DNA of 64,000 nucleotides, from NCBI GenBank assembly GCA_021397845.1, contig CM038043.1, positions 29,511,501 through 29,575,500 on the forward strand. Direction: 5' to 3'. Made by a program: the position numbers and the translations under genes. This document shows positions 1 to 9,862 of this stretch, one piece after another. The stretch is from Areca catechu (taxonomy: Eukaryota; Streptophyta; Magnoliopsida; Arecales; Arecaceae). The stretch's first letter is position 1. Each line of letters begins with the position of its first letter. The notes under the pieces were generated by a model. It was not told where the DNA came from, ran no database searches, and saw nothing but the letters and a program-made list of their open reading frames with translations.

Positions 1-676
1 TCCTACGTCAAAAGTTTTGACTCGCCTTTGAGAATCAGCCAATTTCTTATAAGTTTCATTACTTAAATTTATTTTGGCTTGAATTTCTTTATGCAAGTCT
101 TTTATATGCTGTGCAAAAACTTCGGCAGACTCGGAGACCCGTGTGTGGACTGGTAAAGGAGCTAGGTCAAGAGGTGTGTGGGGTTTGTAACCATGCACAA
201 TTTCAAATGGACTCTTACCCGTAGACCTATTGACCGAGTCATTATATGCAAATTTAGCCCTGGGTAAATACAAATCCAATTCCTGGTATTCTCACTCAAT
301 CAAAATCTAAGACAATGTCCTAAACTCGCCTGACGATGCATTCCTAAAGAATGGACTTTTATTCAAAGGAACCCTAGGTCTAAACCTAACAAACTATGGC
401 TCTCTGGGTTTGACCTTGGGTCGGAGGATGGCATGCAGAGCATGAAAACTTATCATGGGTGCCTAGTAGGTGCCATAAGGTCTTCCAGAAGTAGGTGGCA
501 AACCCAATAGATGCTGACATGTGATTCACTCTAAAGACTTTGACAAAGTATACTTGGATGGTGTAAGAAGCATTGGAAGTCCTAGAGAAAGGGAGGAAAT
601 ATGAGGTGGAGTCTCGAATTACCTGCTGGCTAAAGGTGGTGACCTGAAGGTTTGAATGGTGATCTATGAATGTCAA
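1..676 (-). pseudogene. Integrase C-terminal remnant joined to the gag-like ORF, element A
   Basis: This overlaps the gag-like stop and continues in the -1 frame. A linker (SYFLPFSRTSNASYTIQVYF) leads into ATYFWKTLWHLLGT, which matches the middle of B integrase, followed by a damaged HPxTxGQT. From about 300 down to 1 the frame matches B integrase again (FEIVHGYKPHTPLDLAPLPV, then ADSQRRVKTF). The zinc domain and the first two catalytic Asp residues are absent, so no active integrase can be made. The linker is shared with element D, which argues against a private deletion in A. Confidence 0.75.
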
Positions 677-2043
677 CTGGTCATCCTTATGAAAGGAAAG
701 TTTGCTACTCCCAGGAATGGGTCAAGAGATGGTTCGGGGAGTAGCCTAGGACATGTGATTGCAATAGTTAAGGTTTGTTCTCTAAGCAAATAATGATCCA
801 CCTTTTCAAGAAATGGATTAGAGAATGATTCATGGAAGGGCCTATGGATGATGACCTCAAGACTTGAAATTTGACCTATGGGTGAGGAAAGGTAAACTCT
901 ATAGAAGGGTAGGTCTGTCTTGCGAAGGAAGGGATCTGGGGTCATAAGGAGGACTTCTACAGGACTGGGTGAATCAATCCGCTCAAGAAAAGGATGTCCA
1001 ACTGAGGTTACGGGAGAGACCTTAGTGGCTGAGCATGGGACAAGGTCCAATTGTAAGTGGCTTGATTCAGTCATCCTAAGGAGAGGATCTACCATAGGGT
1101 GGGCAAACTTAAACAGTTCAGTGCAAAGATCTTCAATTGGTACTTGGGAAATGACTGTCATTAGAGGGTACGAACTAATAGCTCGGGCTAACACTATGAG
1201 TTCTTCCTGGGGGTATTTGACTAAAGGAACCTGGTTCTCACAAATCTCTTGAATTTCTGAACTAGGTCCTACCAGTTGGTTGTTTTCCAAGGTCTCCTCA
1301 GGTAAGGAACCAATAGTATCAATGTCACATTCTTCAAGTTCTTTCCCCTCATATTCATCAACTAGACTCAAGCCAGCATCATATACTTCCTCGATGCCAT
1401 CTTCAATGGGTTTCGGGTCAGTGGTAATCGGGTCAACTGATTCTAGGCTTGTCATACCTAACCATTCTTCCTCATTGGTAGGCTTGGGTTCTCCCTCATT
1501 AATGTCATCCTTAGGATTCTTACCACTTAGCTGTGCACAAGCCAGTCCTATGCATGGGCACTGACTAGATTTATGGCCTCTTTCTCCACAAAACAAACAT
1601 TCTTGCGATATAGGAACCTGGGTCACACTGGGTTTCAAGCTAGTAGAGACCTTACTTGGGCATGGGTGTGGATCTAAATGGTTTGATCTAGAAGACTTGG
1701 GTTGTTGAGTGACTGGTCTAGAATATTGTAAGGACCTCTTATAGACACAATCCACACTATAGATATCATGGTTAGGCTTCCTAAGGTTATGCTCGGGATC
1801 ACGGTATAAGGTCCTCCTAGGCTCCTGGCATGGATGAGGTTGGGGCCTATTAAATTTTGGATCAGGGATCCAATTTTGATGTCTACGTTTCTCAAGTACT
1901 TGGACTCGATCCCTAAATTGGAAAAAACCCTCATTCATGTCCTGACTTAATTTGGTCATACTTTCGGTAAGATTTCTAACCATGGCCTCTAAATCTGGTT
2001 GGGTTTGACTAGGTTGGTAGGGTACTCCATTCCGGGTAGACAT
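673..2043 (-). CDS. Capsid-less gag-like protein of element A
   Basis: An uninterrupted 456-codon frame. ATG at 2043 is chosen because B and D have the homologous start context (MSTRNGVPYQ in A); six more codons could be read upstream. Residues 1-60 resemble the N-terminal coiled-coil of B Gag (QTQPDLEAMVRNLTESM). The capsid region seen in B (APTFDGS...) is missing. One CCHC knuckle follows (CLFCGERGHKSSQC, about residue 155), then the acidic motif VYDAGLSLVDEYEG. The last ~200 residues match no domain I know and hold four degenerate PFLxxxD/N units (HPFLERID, DPFLRKTD, NPFLEKVD, DPFLGVAN). The long frame in an otherwise non-coding element suggests recent function or youth. Nucleic-acid binding is likely from the knuckle; the rest is unknown. 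Confidence 0.7.
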   Translation of the reverse strand: MSTRNGVPYQPSQTQPDLEAMVRNLTESMTKLSQDMNEGFFQFRDRVQVLEKRRHQNWIPDPKFNRPQPHPCQEPRRTLYRDPEHNLRKPNHDIYSVDCVYKRSLQYSRPVTQQPKSSRSNHLDPHPCPSKVSTSLKPSVTQVPISQECLFCGERGHKSSQCPCIGLACAQLSGKNPKDDINEGEPKPTNEEEWLGMTSLESVDPITTDPKPIEDGIEEVYDAGLSLVDEYEGKELEECDIDTIGSLPEETLENNQLVGPSSEIQEICENQVPLVKYPQEELIVLARAISSYPLMTVISQVPIEDLCTELFKFAHPMVDPLLRMTESSHLQLDLVPCSATKVSPVTSVGHPFLERIDSPSPVEVLLMTPDPFLRKTDLPFYRVYLSSPIGQISSLEVIIHRPFHESFSNPFLEKVDHYLLREQTLTIAITCPRLLPEPSLDPFLGVANFPFIRMTS

Positions 2044-2924
2044 GATGATGCAAGCAAGCACACAGAATGTGACTAGACTAAAGCGACTACTGGCTAACTA
2101 AACCTAAAGCCCAAACTAGATGCCCAATCAGAGTGGCAAGCTAGCCTGTAGTAACTCAGGACTCAGCCAGGCAGGTGTAAGGGGAGTGTTAGGTCCCTGA
2201 ATGCCAATCCTAGACACCAATCAGAGATTGGCCAGGTAGGCGGACCAGCACACAAGCCCTTCGGATGGAATCCCTGAACCACCATTCTAGACACTGAGTA
2301 CAAAGCACACACAGAGTAACCAGACAAACTGACTCAACACTAGCCTTGACCCGACTTGTTGATGTCCCTAGCCCACTAGGGCAAATTAGGTCTAATCAAT
2401 TTTAGATTAAAGGCTTAGGTTCGAATGAAGGGGTGGTGGTTTTGGGCTAAGGAGAGGTTATCAACTCCTCCCCTTATCTTAGATGCTCAAATGCCCTTAA
2501 GTTGAATTAAGAGATGAACACTCAAAAATAAATGGATTGCAGAACACAAAAATAAGTTGCAGTAATTTAATTCTCAGAAATCGCACGGAAACCAATAAAT
2601 CATGAAAAATTATAAAAATTAGATTCAATTATGGTTTCAACAAAATAAAAATCACTGAATTTGGAGTTACCTTCTGTGAGAAATAATTCCTGCAACAAGG
2701 TAATTACGGACTGAAAATAGAGCACTTCCCCGTTTACAATTTCTGCCACGAAGTTGTAACCCAACGGATCCCCTACACGTCCTAGGAACACCCCATGGAA
2801 TGGGAAGAGGAGGTTTGCACCTCGCTTCTTTCCTAGGACCGGACATCCTGTGGAGTCTACTTCGAGCAGACAAAGTAAAAAGAGAGGGACTCAAACAGGC
2901 AATCAAACAGAAACCCTAGACAGG
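2044..2924 (-). other. 5' leader of element A
   Basis: Untranslated leader between primer site and gag-like ORF. The part at about 2050-2480 aligns closely with the leaders of B (6225-6640) and D (54715-55120), including the reverse complements of blocks such as cttagcccaaaaccacc and gaagggcttgtgtgctgg. No ORF is supported here. Confidence 0.7.
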
Positions 2925-2935
2925 GCTCTATACCA
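2925..2935 (-). promoter_or_regulatory. Second, degenerate primer-site copy, element A
   Basis: TGGTATAGAGC on the minus strand, one base shorter than the intact site, and preceded by another copy of the LTR tail (gttctgcatca). The LTR-end plus primer-site segment of about 30 bp is therefore tandemly duplicated. B has the same duplication. Confidence 0.7.
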
Positions 2936-2954
2936 AAATTGATGCAGAACGGAA

Positions 2955-2966
2955 GCTCTGATACCA
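2955..2966 (-). promoter_or_regulatory. Primer binding site (tRNA-Met type), element A
   Basis: TGGTATCAGAGC on the minus strand, four bases inside the LTR end, matching the 3' end of plant initiator tRNA-Met. It also fixes the orientation and inner LTR boundary of A. Confidence 0.85.
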
Positions 2967-2970
2967 AAAA

Positions 2971-4563
2971 TGATGCAGAACAAAGAACAAAGATGCGTAT
3001 GAGGAAGTAAAATTAAGATTAATTCTTTTTTTTTTTTTTATATTTTAGAAATTGGCTTCGACTCAAAGTATAGCTAAACTACGTTGAAGGAAACTAGGTA
3101 AGGATTGAAAGCACAGTTTAGAAGAAACTAAATTATCAGAATAGTTCAGAAGTAACGGACCGCTGGGGGTTGAGAAACTCCCAGACCTAGGGTTTCGCTC
3201 TGAACTTTCAACAGAACAGAAATAGAGAGAAGAGATGGTTTACTAACCAGACAGTGATCTTCTCAGGATTTTGGTGGAAGAACTCTCTCGAGCAGATTGT
3301 GGGATCCTCAGAGTCGGCTATCTTCGCAATGGATCCTCCAATACTGGTCTCGTGGTTTGGTCGCTTCTCCTGGACTCAAGATCTGGGAAAGAAGAGGAAC
3401 AAGTGAAGGAATTCAGAAACTCAAGAAAAGATCTTACCAGGTTGAAGAACTTGAAAGCCGAAGTTGCTGAAATCGAATTCTCCTGGAGGCCGATCTAACT
3501 TCCTCTTAGAATTGTTGTAGATCTGCAGTATCTGGACTGGAGCTGGATGCTGGTGGTCGGCCTGGACTTGGAGATGGTGGCCATGAGAAGGGAAATAGAC
3601 TAGGGCTTGGTGGAAAGAGAAGGGTGAAGGCGGCTAGGGTTTGGGAGTGGAGTGGCTAACCTAGGGTTTGGGGTTTTGGAGATCTCTCACCTCCTCAAGG
3701 TTCCAGGGGAACCCGGATTTACTCCCTCACGGAGCTCAACACCTGGAAGCAAGTGCGGAAAAGAGAAAACACAAGTTTGCTCATAAAAAAATTTCTTTCA
3801 TTCATCTGATTGGTGTAAACTTACAAGAGGGGTTTAATTTATAAGGCTTTACAAGGGATGAGAGTTTCATATCTTCCCATGTGGGACTAAAAGGAGGGGA
3901 TCTACAAATTAGGGTAAATCATACACATATGGTCGGCCAAGGTACCAAAAAAATTGGATTTGGGTTATAAAAGGCAGGTAGATGGCGCCACCTTGCTTGG
4001 ATCTTCAAGAAAAATTTCTTCCCTTCCATGGATCAACTCTTTTGGACTCCTCCTTTTCTTCCTCCCTAAGTCAAGGTCCTTCCCATCTTTGTTTTGGATG
4101 TCTTTGGCAGGTAGTGGGCGCCCCCTTGAAGTTCTCTTCCAAGAGAATTTCTTCCCTTCTTTGTTTTGGAATTCTTGGGAAAGTCTTGGCCGCCCCCTTG
4201 ATTGGTGGTCTCTTGGTGGACTTCTCCTTATCTGGCACATGAGAGAAGGAGGTTGCCATCTGTGGAGTGGGGACCAAAAGCTGCTGGATGTGGATATGGC
4301 GCCCCCTGGACTGGGAGTGTGGCTGGGAGTGTGGTGTCCACTTGCCTGGTCTTGGAAGAAAGTGTAACATCCCATTTTGAAACCCTAGTCTACTACTGAG
4401 TCAACATGACTCAACAAAATAAAATGCAGGTAATGTACAAGCTAAATTAAGTTGATCTAGTCAACTCTTATTAAAAACCAAAAAACCCTAATTCTTCGGG
4501 CAAGGTTAATCAGAGATCCAGATGGAGCTCTGAAGTCTTCTTCTGAGTCTGGTGCCCGCACCA
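2971..4563 (-). repeat. 5' LTR of element A
   Basis: About 1.59 kb and homologous over its length, in reverse complement, to the 3' LTR of B (11374-13010) and to solo LTR H (48743-50371). On the minus strand it starts with the palindromic tip TGGTGCGGGCACCA at 4563 and ends with ...CA at 2971, directly before the primer site. Several ORFs of 60-140 codons inside it lie in LTR sequence and are not genes. Confidence 0.88.
3837..3843 (-). promoter_or_regulatory. TATA box in LTR A
   Basis: TATAAAT on the minus strand. It is at the same place in the B LTRs (4857-4863 and 12124-12130) and probably marks the U3/R promoter. Confidence 0.5.
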
Positions 4564-5744
4564 AAGGGGGCGCCCATTCCATGCCAAAAATGCCCAAAGC
4601 AAAGATGGGAAGAACCATGACTTAGGGAGAAAGAAAAGGAGGAGTCCAAAAGAGTTGAGCCATGAAAGGAATGAAATTCTCTCTTGAAGAACAAGGCTAG
4701 GAGGCGCCACTTACCTTCCTTTTAAGCCTCCAATCAAATTTTTTTGGAACCTTTGGCCGGCCATATGTGTAGGGATTATCCTACAATCCTAATTTGAAGA
4801 TCCCCTCCTTTAGTCCCACATGGGAAGATGTAAAACCCTACTCTCTTGTAAAGTCCTATAAATTAAACCCTTCTTGTAAATTTGAAAGTAATCTGATGAA
4901 TGAATTCAAACTTTTGTGTGAGCAAACTATGTGTTTTTTCTCTTCCGCACTTGCATCCAGGTGTTGAGCTCCATGAGGAAGTAAATCCGGGTTCCCCAGG
5001 AACCTTGAGGAGGTGTGAGATCTCCAAACCCCAAACCCTAGGTTAGCCACTTCACTCCCAAACCCTAGCCGCCCATCATCCTTTTCTTTCCACCAAGCCC
5101 TAGCCTATCCCACCTCTCACGGCCACTCTCTTAAAGTCAAGGCCGACCACCAGCATCCGGGTCCAGCCCGGATACTTCAGTTCCAGAGCAATTTCCAGAG
5201 GAAGTCAGATCAGCCTCCAGGAGAATCCGGATTTCAGCAACTTCAGCTTTCAAGTTCTTCAATCTGGAAAATCCTTCCTTGAGTATCTGATTCCATCACT
5301 TGTTCCTCTTCTTTCCCAGATCTTGAGTCCAGGAGAAGCTGACTCAGCCACAGGACCAGTATTGGAGGATCCATTGCGAAGATATCCGAATCCGAGGATC
5401 CAACAATCTGCTCGAGAGAGTTCTTCCACCAAAACTCTGTGAAGATCACTGTCTAGTCAGTAACCCATCTCTTCTCTTTATTTCTGTCCTGTTGAAAGTT
5501 CAGAGCGAAACCCTAGGTCTGGGAGTTTCTCAACCCCTAGCGATCCGTTACTTCTGAACTACTCTGATAACCCAGTTTTATTTAAATTGTGCTTTCAATT
5601 ATTACCTAGTTTCTTTCAATTTAGTTTAACTTTCTTTTGAGTCAAAGCCGACTTCTGAAAATATTAAAAAAAAATAATAACAAAAAAAAGAATTAGTCTT
5701 AATTTACTTCCGCATCGCATCATCTTCTCTTTTGTTCTGCATCA
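4564..5744 (+). repeat. 5' LTR of element B, missing its first 456 bp
   Basis: 1181 bp matching 11830-13010 of the 3' LTR. It begins abruptly at the outer tip of the A LTR; the first 456 bp (equivalent to 11374-11829) are presumably displaced beyond A, left of the window. It ends ...tgcatca at 5744 before the primer site. A TATAAAT is at 4857-4863. Confidence 0.85.
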
Positions 5745-5747
5745 TTT

Positions 5748-5790
5748 TGGTATCAGAGCTTTCGTTCTGCATCATTTTTGGTATCAGAGC
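5748..5790 (+). promoter_or_regulatory. Tandemly duplicated primer binding site, element B
   Basis: Two perfect TGGTATCAGAGC sites (5748-5759 and 5779-5790), each preceded by ttctgcatcattt, the tail of the LTR. Only the first directly abuts the LTR. A carries the same duplication with its inner copy damaged. Confidence 0.85.
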
Positions 5791-6677
5791 CCTGTCTAGG
5801 GTTTCTGTTTGCTTGCTTGTTTTAAGTCTCTCTCCTTTTACTTTGTCTGCTCGAAGTAGACTCCCCAGGACGTCCGGTCCTAGGAACGAAGCGAGGTGCA
5901 AACCTCCTCTTCCCATTCCACGGGGTGTTCCTAGGGCGTGTAGGGGATTCGTTGGGTTACAACTTCGTAGCAGGAATTGTAAACGGGGGAAGCACCCTAT
6001 TTTCAGTCTGTAACTATCCTATTGCAGGAATTGTTTCTTATTATAGATAACTCCGAATTGCATAATTTTTATTTTGCTGGAACCTGTATAATTGAATCTA
6101 TTTTAAAAATTCTCCTGTAATTTATTGATTTCCGTGAAATTTCTGAGAGTTAAATTACTGCAACTCTGTTTTTGTATTTCTGCAATTCAACTATTTTGAG
6201 TGATCATCTCCTAATTCATCCTAAGGGCATTTGAGCATCTAAGATAAGGGGAGGAGTTGATAACCTCTCCTTAGCCCAAAACCACCACCCACTCATTCGA
6301 ACCTAAGCCTTTAATCTTAAAATTAATTAGACCTAATTTGCCTTAGTGGGCTAGGGACATCAACAAGTCGGGTCAAAGCTAGTGTTGAGTCAGTTTGTCT
6401 AGTTACTCTATGTGTGCTTTGTACTCAGTGTCTAGAACGGTGGTTCAGGGATTCTATCCCGAAGGGCTTGTGTGCTGGTCCGCCTACCTGGAATCACTGA
6501 TTGGTGTCTAGGATTGGCATCTAGGGACCTAACACTCCCCTTACACCTGCCTGGCTGAGTCCCGAGTTACTACAGGCTAGCTTGCCACTCTAATTGGGCA
6601 TCTAGTTTGGGCTATAGGTCTAGTTAGCCCGTAGTCATTTCAGTTGAGTCTCATTTTGTGTGTTTGCTTGCATCATC
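5791..6677 (+). other. 5' leader of element B
   Basis: Untranslated leader. The region 6225-6640 is the conserved block shared with A and D. The upstream part (5800-6010) is also shared with A (reverse complement of about 2750-2920). No coding region is supported. Confidence 0.65.
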
Positions 6678-7963
6678 ATATCTACCCGAAATGGAGTACC
6701 CTACCAACCTGGTCAAACCCAACCTGATTTAGAGACCATGGTTAGAGCTCTTACTGAAAGTATGAACAAATTAAGTCAGGATATGAATGAGAATTTTACC
6801 CAGCTTAGGGATCGAATCCAAGTACTTGAGGAACCTAGGCATCAGAATTGGACTCCTGACCCAGATTTTAATGTGCCTCAACCTCACCCACACCAGGAGC
6901 CTAGAAGACCTTTATACAGAGATCTTGAACCTAATCATAGGAGGCCTGACCCAGAGCCTGAAGACAGAGATGATAGGTTCATTCGGAACATCAAATTAGA
7001 TGCACCCACTTTTGATGGTAGCTTAAACCCTAAGGTGTATTCTGATTGGGAGGGTGAGATGGACCAGTACTTTGAGTGGTATGCCATGTTTGAGGAAAGG
7101 AAGTTCAAGTTTGTCAAGATGAAGTTAGTACGTCAAGCTAGGTTATATTAGGGGAACATTGAGCTAACCACTAGAAGACGAAATGTAGAGCCCAAAATCA
7201 CTTGGCAGGGTATGAAAGAGAAGCTTAGAGACAAGTATCTACCCATTTCGTACTAGCAGAATCTGTTAGACCAATGGCAGACTTTGAAACAAGGGAACCG
7301 ATCTATATCAGACTACATAACCACCTTTGTTGAATACCTGATGAGATATGATGTGAGTGAAGCCCGTGAGGTCACTTTGTCTAGGTTTAGGGCTGGACTT
7401 AGGGAAGACATAAAGAGGGAGTTGTTTCTGAGAGAGGTTACTGACCTAGACCAAGCCTATCAGATTGCACTGAACACTGAGAAGTTTCAAAGAGGACCCA
7501 TGCCTTCTAGGGTTAGTGCCCCAATCCCAAGAATTGGACCTAGCCAAGTTACCCCTAGCAAGCCTAATCAGGTATTCCCACCCCTAGGCCCATGGACAAA
7601 GGTAAGGCACCTGACACCCAGAGAGCCCCCAGTATCATCTGTTTTAAGTGCCAGAAGCCCGGTCATATCTCCAACCAGTGCACAGCCATAGCTTGTTTTA
7701 TATGCCATAAGGTAGGTCATGTTTCTAGCCAGTGCCCTCGTAGATCCCTCTACATAGAAGAAGGAGGAGAAGAGAATTCCGGACCCAATGAAGAGTTTGA
7801 AGAAGATGTTTATGAGGCCGGAATGAATTTGGTCGATGAGTATGAAGGAGAGGAGGAATCCACAGAGTCTAACCAATTAGGGGTTGTAAGATGCATCCTG
7901 TCCCAGAATAGAGTTCAGGAGGATTGGCGTAGGACTAACATCCTACAGACTTTCCTAAACTAG
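6678..7963 (+). pseudogene. Gag of element B (broken)
   Basis: The start codon equivalent to ATG of A is ATA at 6678. The frame holds the N-terminal coiled-coil, a charged proline-rich stretch, a Retrotrans_gag-type capsid (APTFDGSLNPKVYSDWEGEM at about 6998), in-frame TAG stops at 7149 and about 7254, then more capsid (LSRFRAGLREDIKREL). A frameshift near 7590 leads to two CCHC knuckles (CFKCQKPGHISNQC, CFICHKVGHVSSQC) and the acidic motif VYEAGMNLVDEYEGEE. The family role is virus-like particle assembly and RNA packaging. B is the only copy here with both capsid and knuckles, so it is the reference for A, D and E. Confidence 0.85.
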
Positions 7964-8330
7964 GGGATAAGGTATGTAAAATCATCATAGATAGTGGGAG
8001 CTGTGTGAATGCCATTTCTGCTAGCACTGTCAAAATGTTAGGCTTAACCCCAGTCCCCCACCCCAACCCCTATAAGGTTTCTTGGGTAGACTCTACCTCT
8101 ATACCCATCCAGTCTAGATGTCATGTCCAAATCAAATGCAATCCTATCAAGAGAAGATTTGGTGTGACGTCTTGCCCATGGGGGTGAGCAGTATAATTCT
8201 TGGAAGACCTTGGTTGTATGATCATGATGCCACCCTCTTAGAAAAATCCAACACCTGTGTCTTTAGTTTCAATGGGAAGAAAATCACAATCCATTCTGTC
8301 CCTCCTAAGGACAAGGTAGATAAAGGAACC
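7964..8330 (+). pseudogene. Aspartic protease of element B (broken)
   Basis: The active-site segment IIIDSGSCVNAIS starts near 7978, followed by the flap region and, after a frameshift near 8145, VSSIILGRPWLYDHDA, a typical retropepsin C-terminal ILGRPWL motif. Another frameshift separates it from gag. In the family this enzyme cleaves the Gag-Pol polyprotein as a dimer; this copy cannot be translated through. Confidence 0.8.
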
Positions 8331-9376
8331 AATAAGGTCAGAGAAATGAAGACTGGAGTGAACCTAATTAGTGCTAAGGATCTAGAACAAGAAATTCATA
8401 GTGGTTCACCTATTTGGATGTTGACTGCTAAGGAACTTAGGACTCCTACACCCTCAGAGCCTCCTCAGGAAGTTAAACCTTTGTTAAAAGAATTTGAGGA
8501 TGTTTTTCCCGAGGATCTGCCAGACCACCTTCCACCTCTTAGGGTTATCCAGCATTCCATAGATTTAGTCCCAGGAGCTACTTTACCCAACTTGCCCCAT
8601 TATAGGATGAATCCATCTGAGCATAAGGAACTGCAAAAGCAGGTTGGAGAATTGTTAAGGAAGTGGTTCATTAGAGAGAGTCTTAGCCCTTGTGCAGTCC
8701 CTGCACTTCTAACCCCGGAGAAGGATGGCACGTGGAGGATGTGTGTTGATAGTCGTGCCATCAACAAAATCACAATCAAGTATAGGTTCCCCATCCCTAG
8801 ACTAGATGACATGCTAGATATGATGGCCGGTGCAATGGTTTTTTCTAAAATTGATCTCAAGAGCGCTATCATCAGGTTAGGATTAGACCAGGGGATGAGT
8901 GGAAAACTGCTTTCAAAACTAAGGATGGTCTCTTTGAATGGATTGTTATGCCTTTTGGGTTGTCCAATGCCCCTATTACTTTCATGAGGATTATGACCCA
9001 GGTACTTAGAGCTTTCATAAGGAAGTTTGTAGTGGTCTATTTTGATGACATCCTGATCTATAGTAAGACCCCTGCAGACTACCTAGGCCACCTTAGACAA
9101 GTCTGTCAAGTTTTGAGGAATGATAGTCTCTACGGTAATCTTAAAAAGTGTGAATTCATGACCAGTAGAATTATCTTCCTTGGTTTTGTAGTAACCCCTG
9201 ACGGCGTGGCTGCCGATCCACAAAAAATTAGGTCCATAGTAGATTGGCCAGAGCCGACCAATGTGCATGAAGTCAGAAGTTTCCACGGCTTGGCTACCTT
9301 CTATAGGCGATTCATCAAGGGGTTTAGTACTGTAGTTGCTCCTATCACAGACTATATTAGGAAGGGAGAATTCTAG
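8331..9376 (+). pseudogene. Reverse transcriptase of element B (broken)
   Basis: Conserved RT blocks in order: DGTWRMCVDSRAINKIT near 8724, FPIPRLDDMLD, VFSKIDLKSA (first catalytic Asp), then a frameshift near 8875-8880, MPFGLSNAPITF at 8948 and the catalytic YFDD at 9038-9049. The connection region runs to a TAG at 9374-9376, after which the same frame continues into RNase H. YFDD is the expected form for Ty3/gypsy elements. Confidence 0.88.
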
Positions 9377-9862
9377 TGGACTAAAGCAGCCCATAAAGCC
9401 TTCCTAGATCTTAAGGATAGGATGACCCAGGCACCCATTTTGAGGTTACCCGACTTTTCAAAGGTATTTGAGGTTGCCTGTGATGCTTCAGGAGTAGGTA
9501 TAGGTGGAGTCCTAAGCCAAGAGAACCATCCCGTAGCATTCTTTAGTGAAAAACTTAATGATGCTAAGCTTTGGTATTCTACCTATGATAAGGAATTTTA
9601 TGCGGTAGTGCAAGCTTTGCGTTACTGGAGACATTATTTGCTACCGCAAGAATTTGTGCTGTTTTCGGACCATGAGGCTCTTAGATTCTTGAATTCCCAG
9701 AAGAAGCTTAACCCTAGGCATGCTAAGTGGGTAGAGTATATCCAGTCCTATAATTTTGTTTTGAAGCATAAGGCTGGGTCGGAAAATATGGTAGCTGATG
9801 CCCTTAGTCGTCGATCTTTGTTGTTGAATTCTGTTAGGGCTGAAGTCATAGGGTTTGAGTAA
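9377..9862 (+). pseudogene. RNase H of element B
   Basis: In frame with RT across the TAG. It begins WTKAAHKAFLDLKDRM and includes the first catalytic Asp (VACDASGVGIGGVLSQ), the Glu region (YDKEFYAVVQALRYWR) and the later Asp (LFSDHEALRF), ending KAGSENMVADALSRR. The domain itself is uninterrupted. A TAA at 9860-9862 separates it from integrase in the same frame, consistent with CAA to TAA. Confidence 0.85.

Larger units (their letters stand above)
1..4563 (-). mobile_element. Element A: non-autonomous chromovirus-like LTR retrotransposon (3' part off-window)
   Basis: Read on the minus strand this contains a complete 5' LTR, a tRNA-Met primer site, a leader, a gag-like ORF and then directly the second half of an integrase core. 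Protease, reverse transcriptase, RNase H and the first half of integrase are absent. The LTR and leader match element B next door, so A is a deletion or rearranged relative of B. The right end stops exactly at an LTR tip against a truncated B LTR, which suggests A inserted in antisense into B's 5' LTR. The 3' LTR should lie left of the window. Confidence 0.85.

Noticed and set aside
3954..4375. Overlapping ORFs of 60-137 codons on both strands
   Set aside because: All are within the A LTR; similar chance frames appear in the B LTRs.
5748..5790. tRNA gene fragments at the GTATCAGAGC sites
   Set aside because: Only the 12-base primer complement is present; no tRNA arms or A/B boxes surround it.
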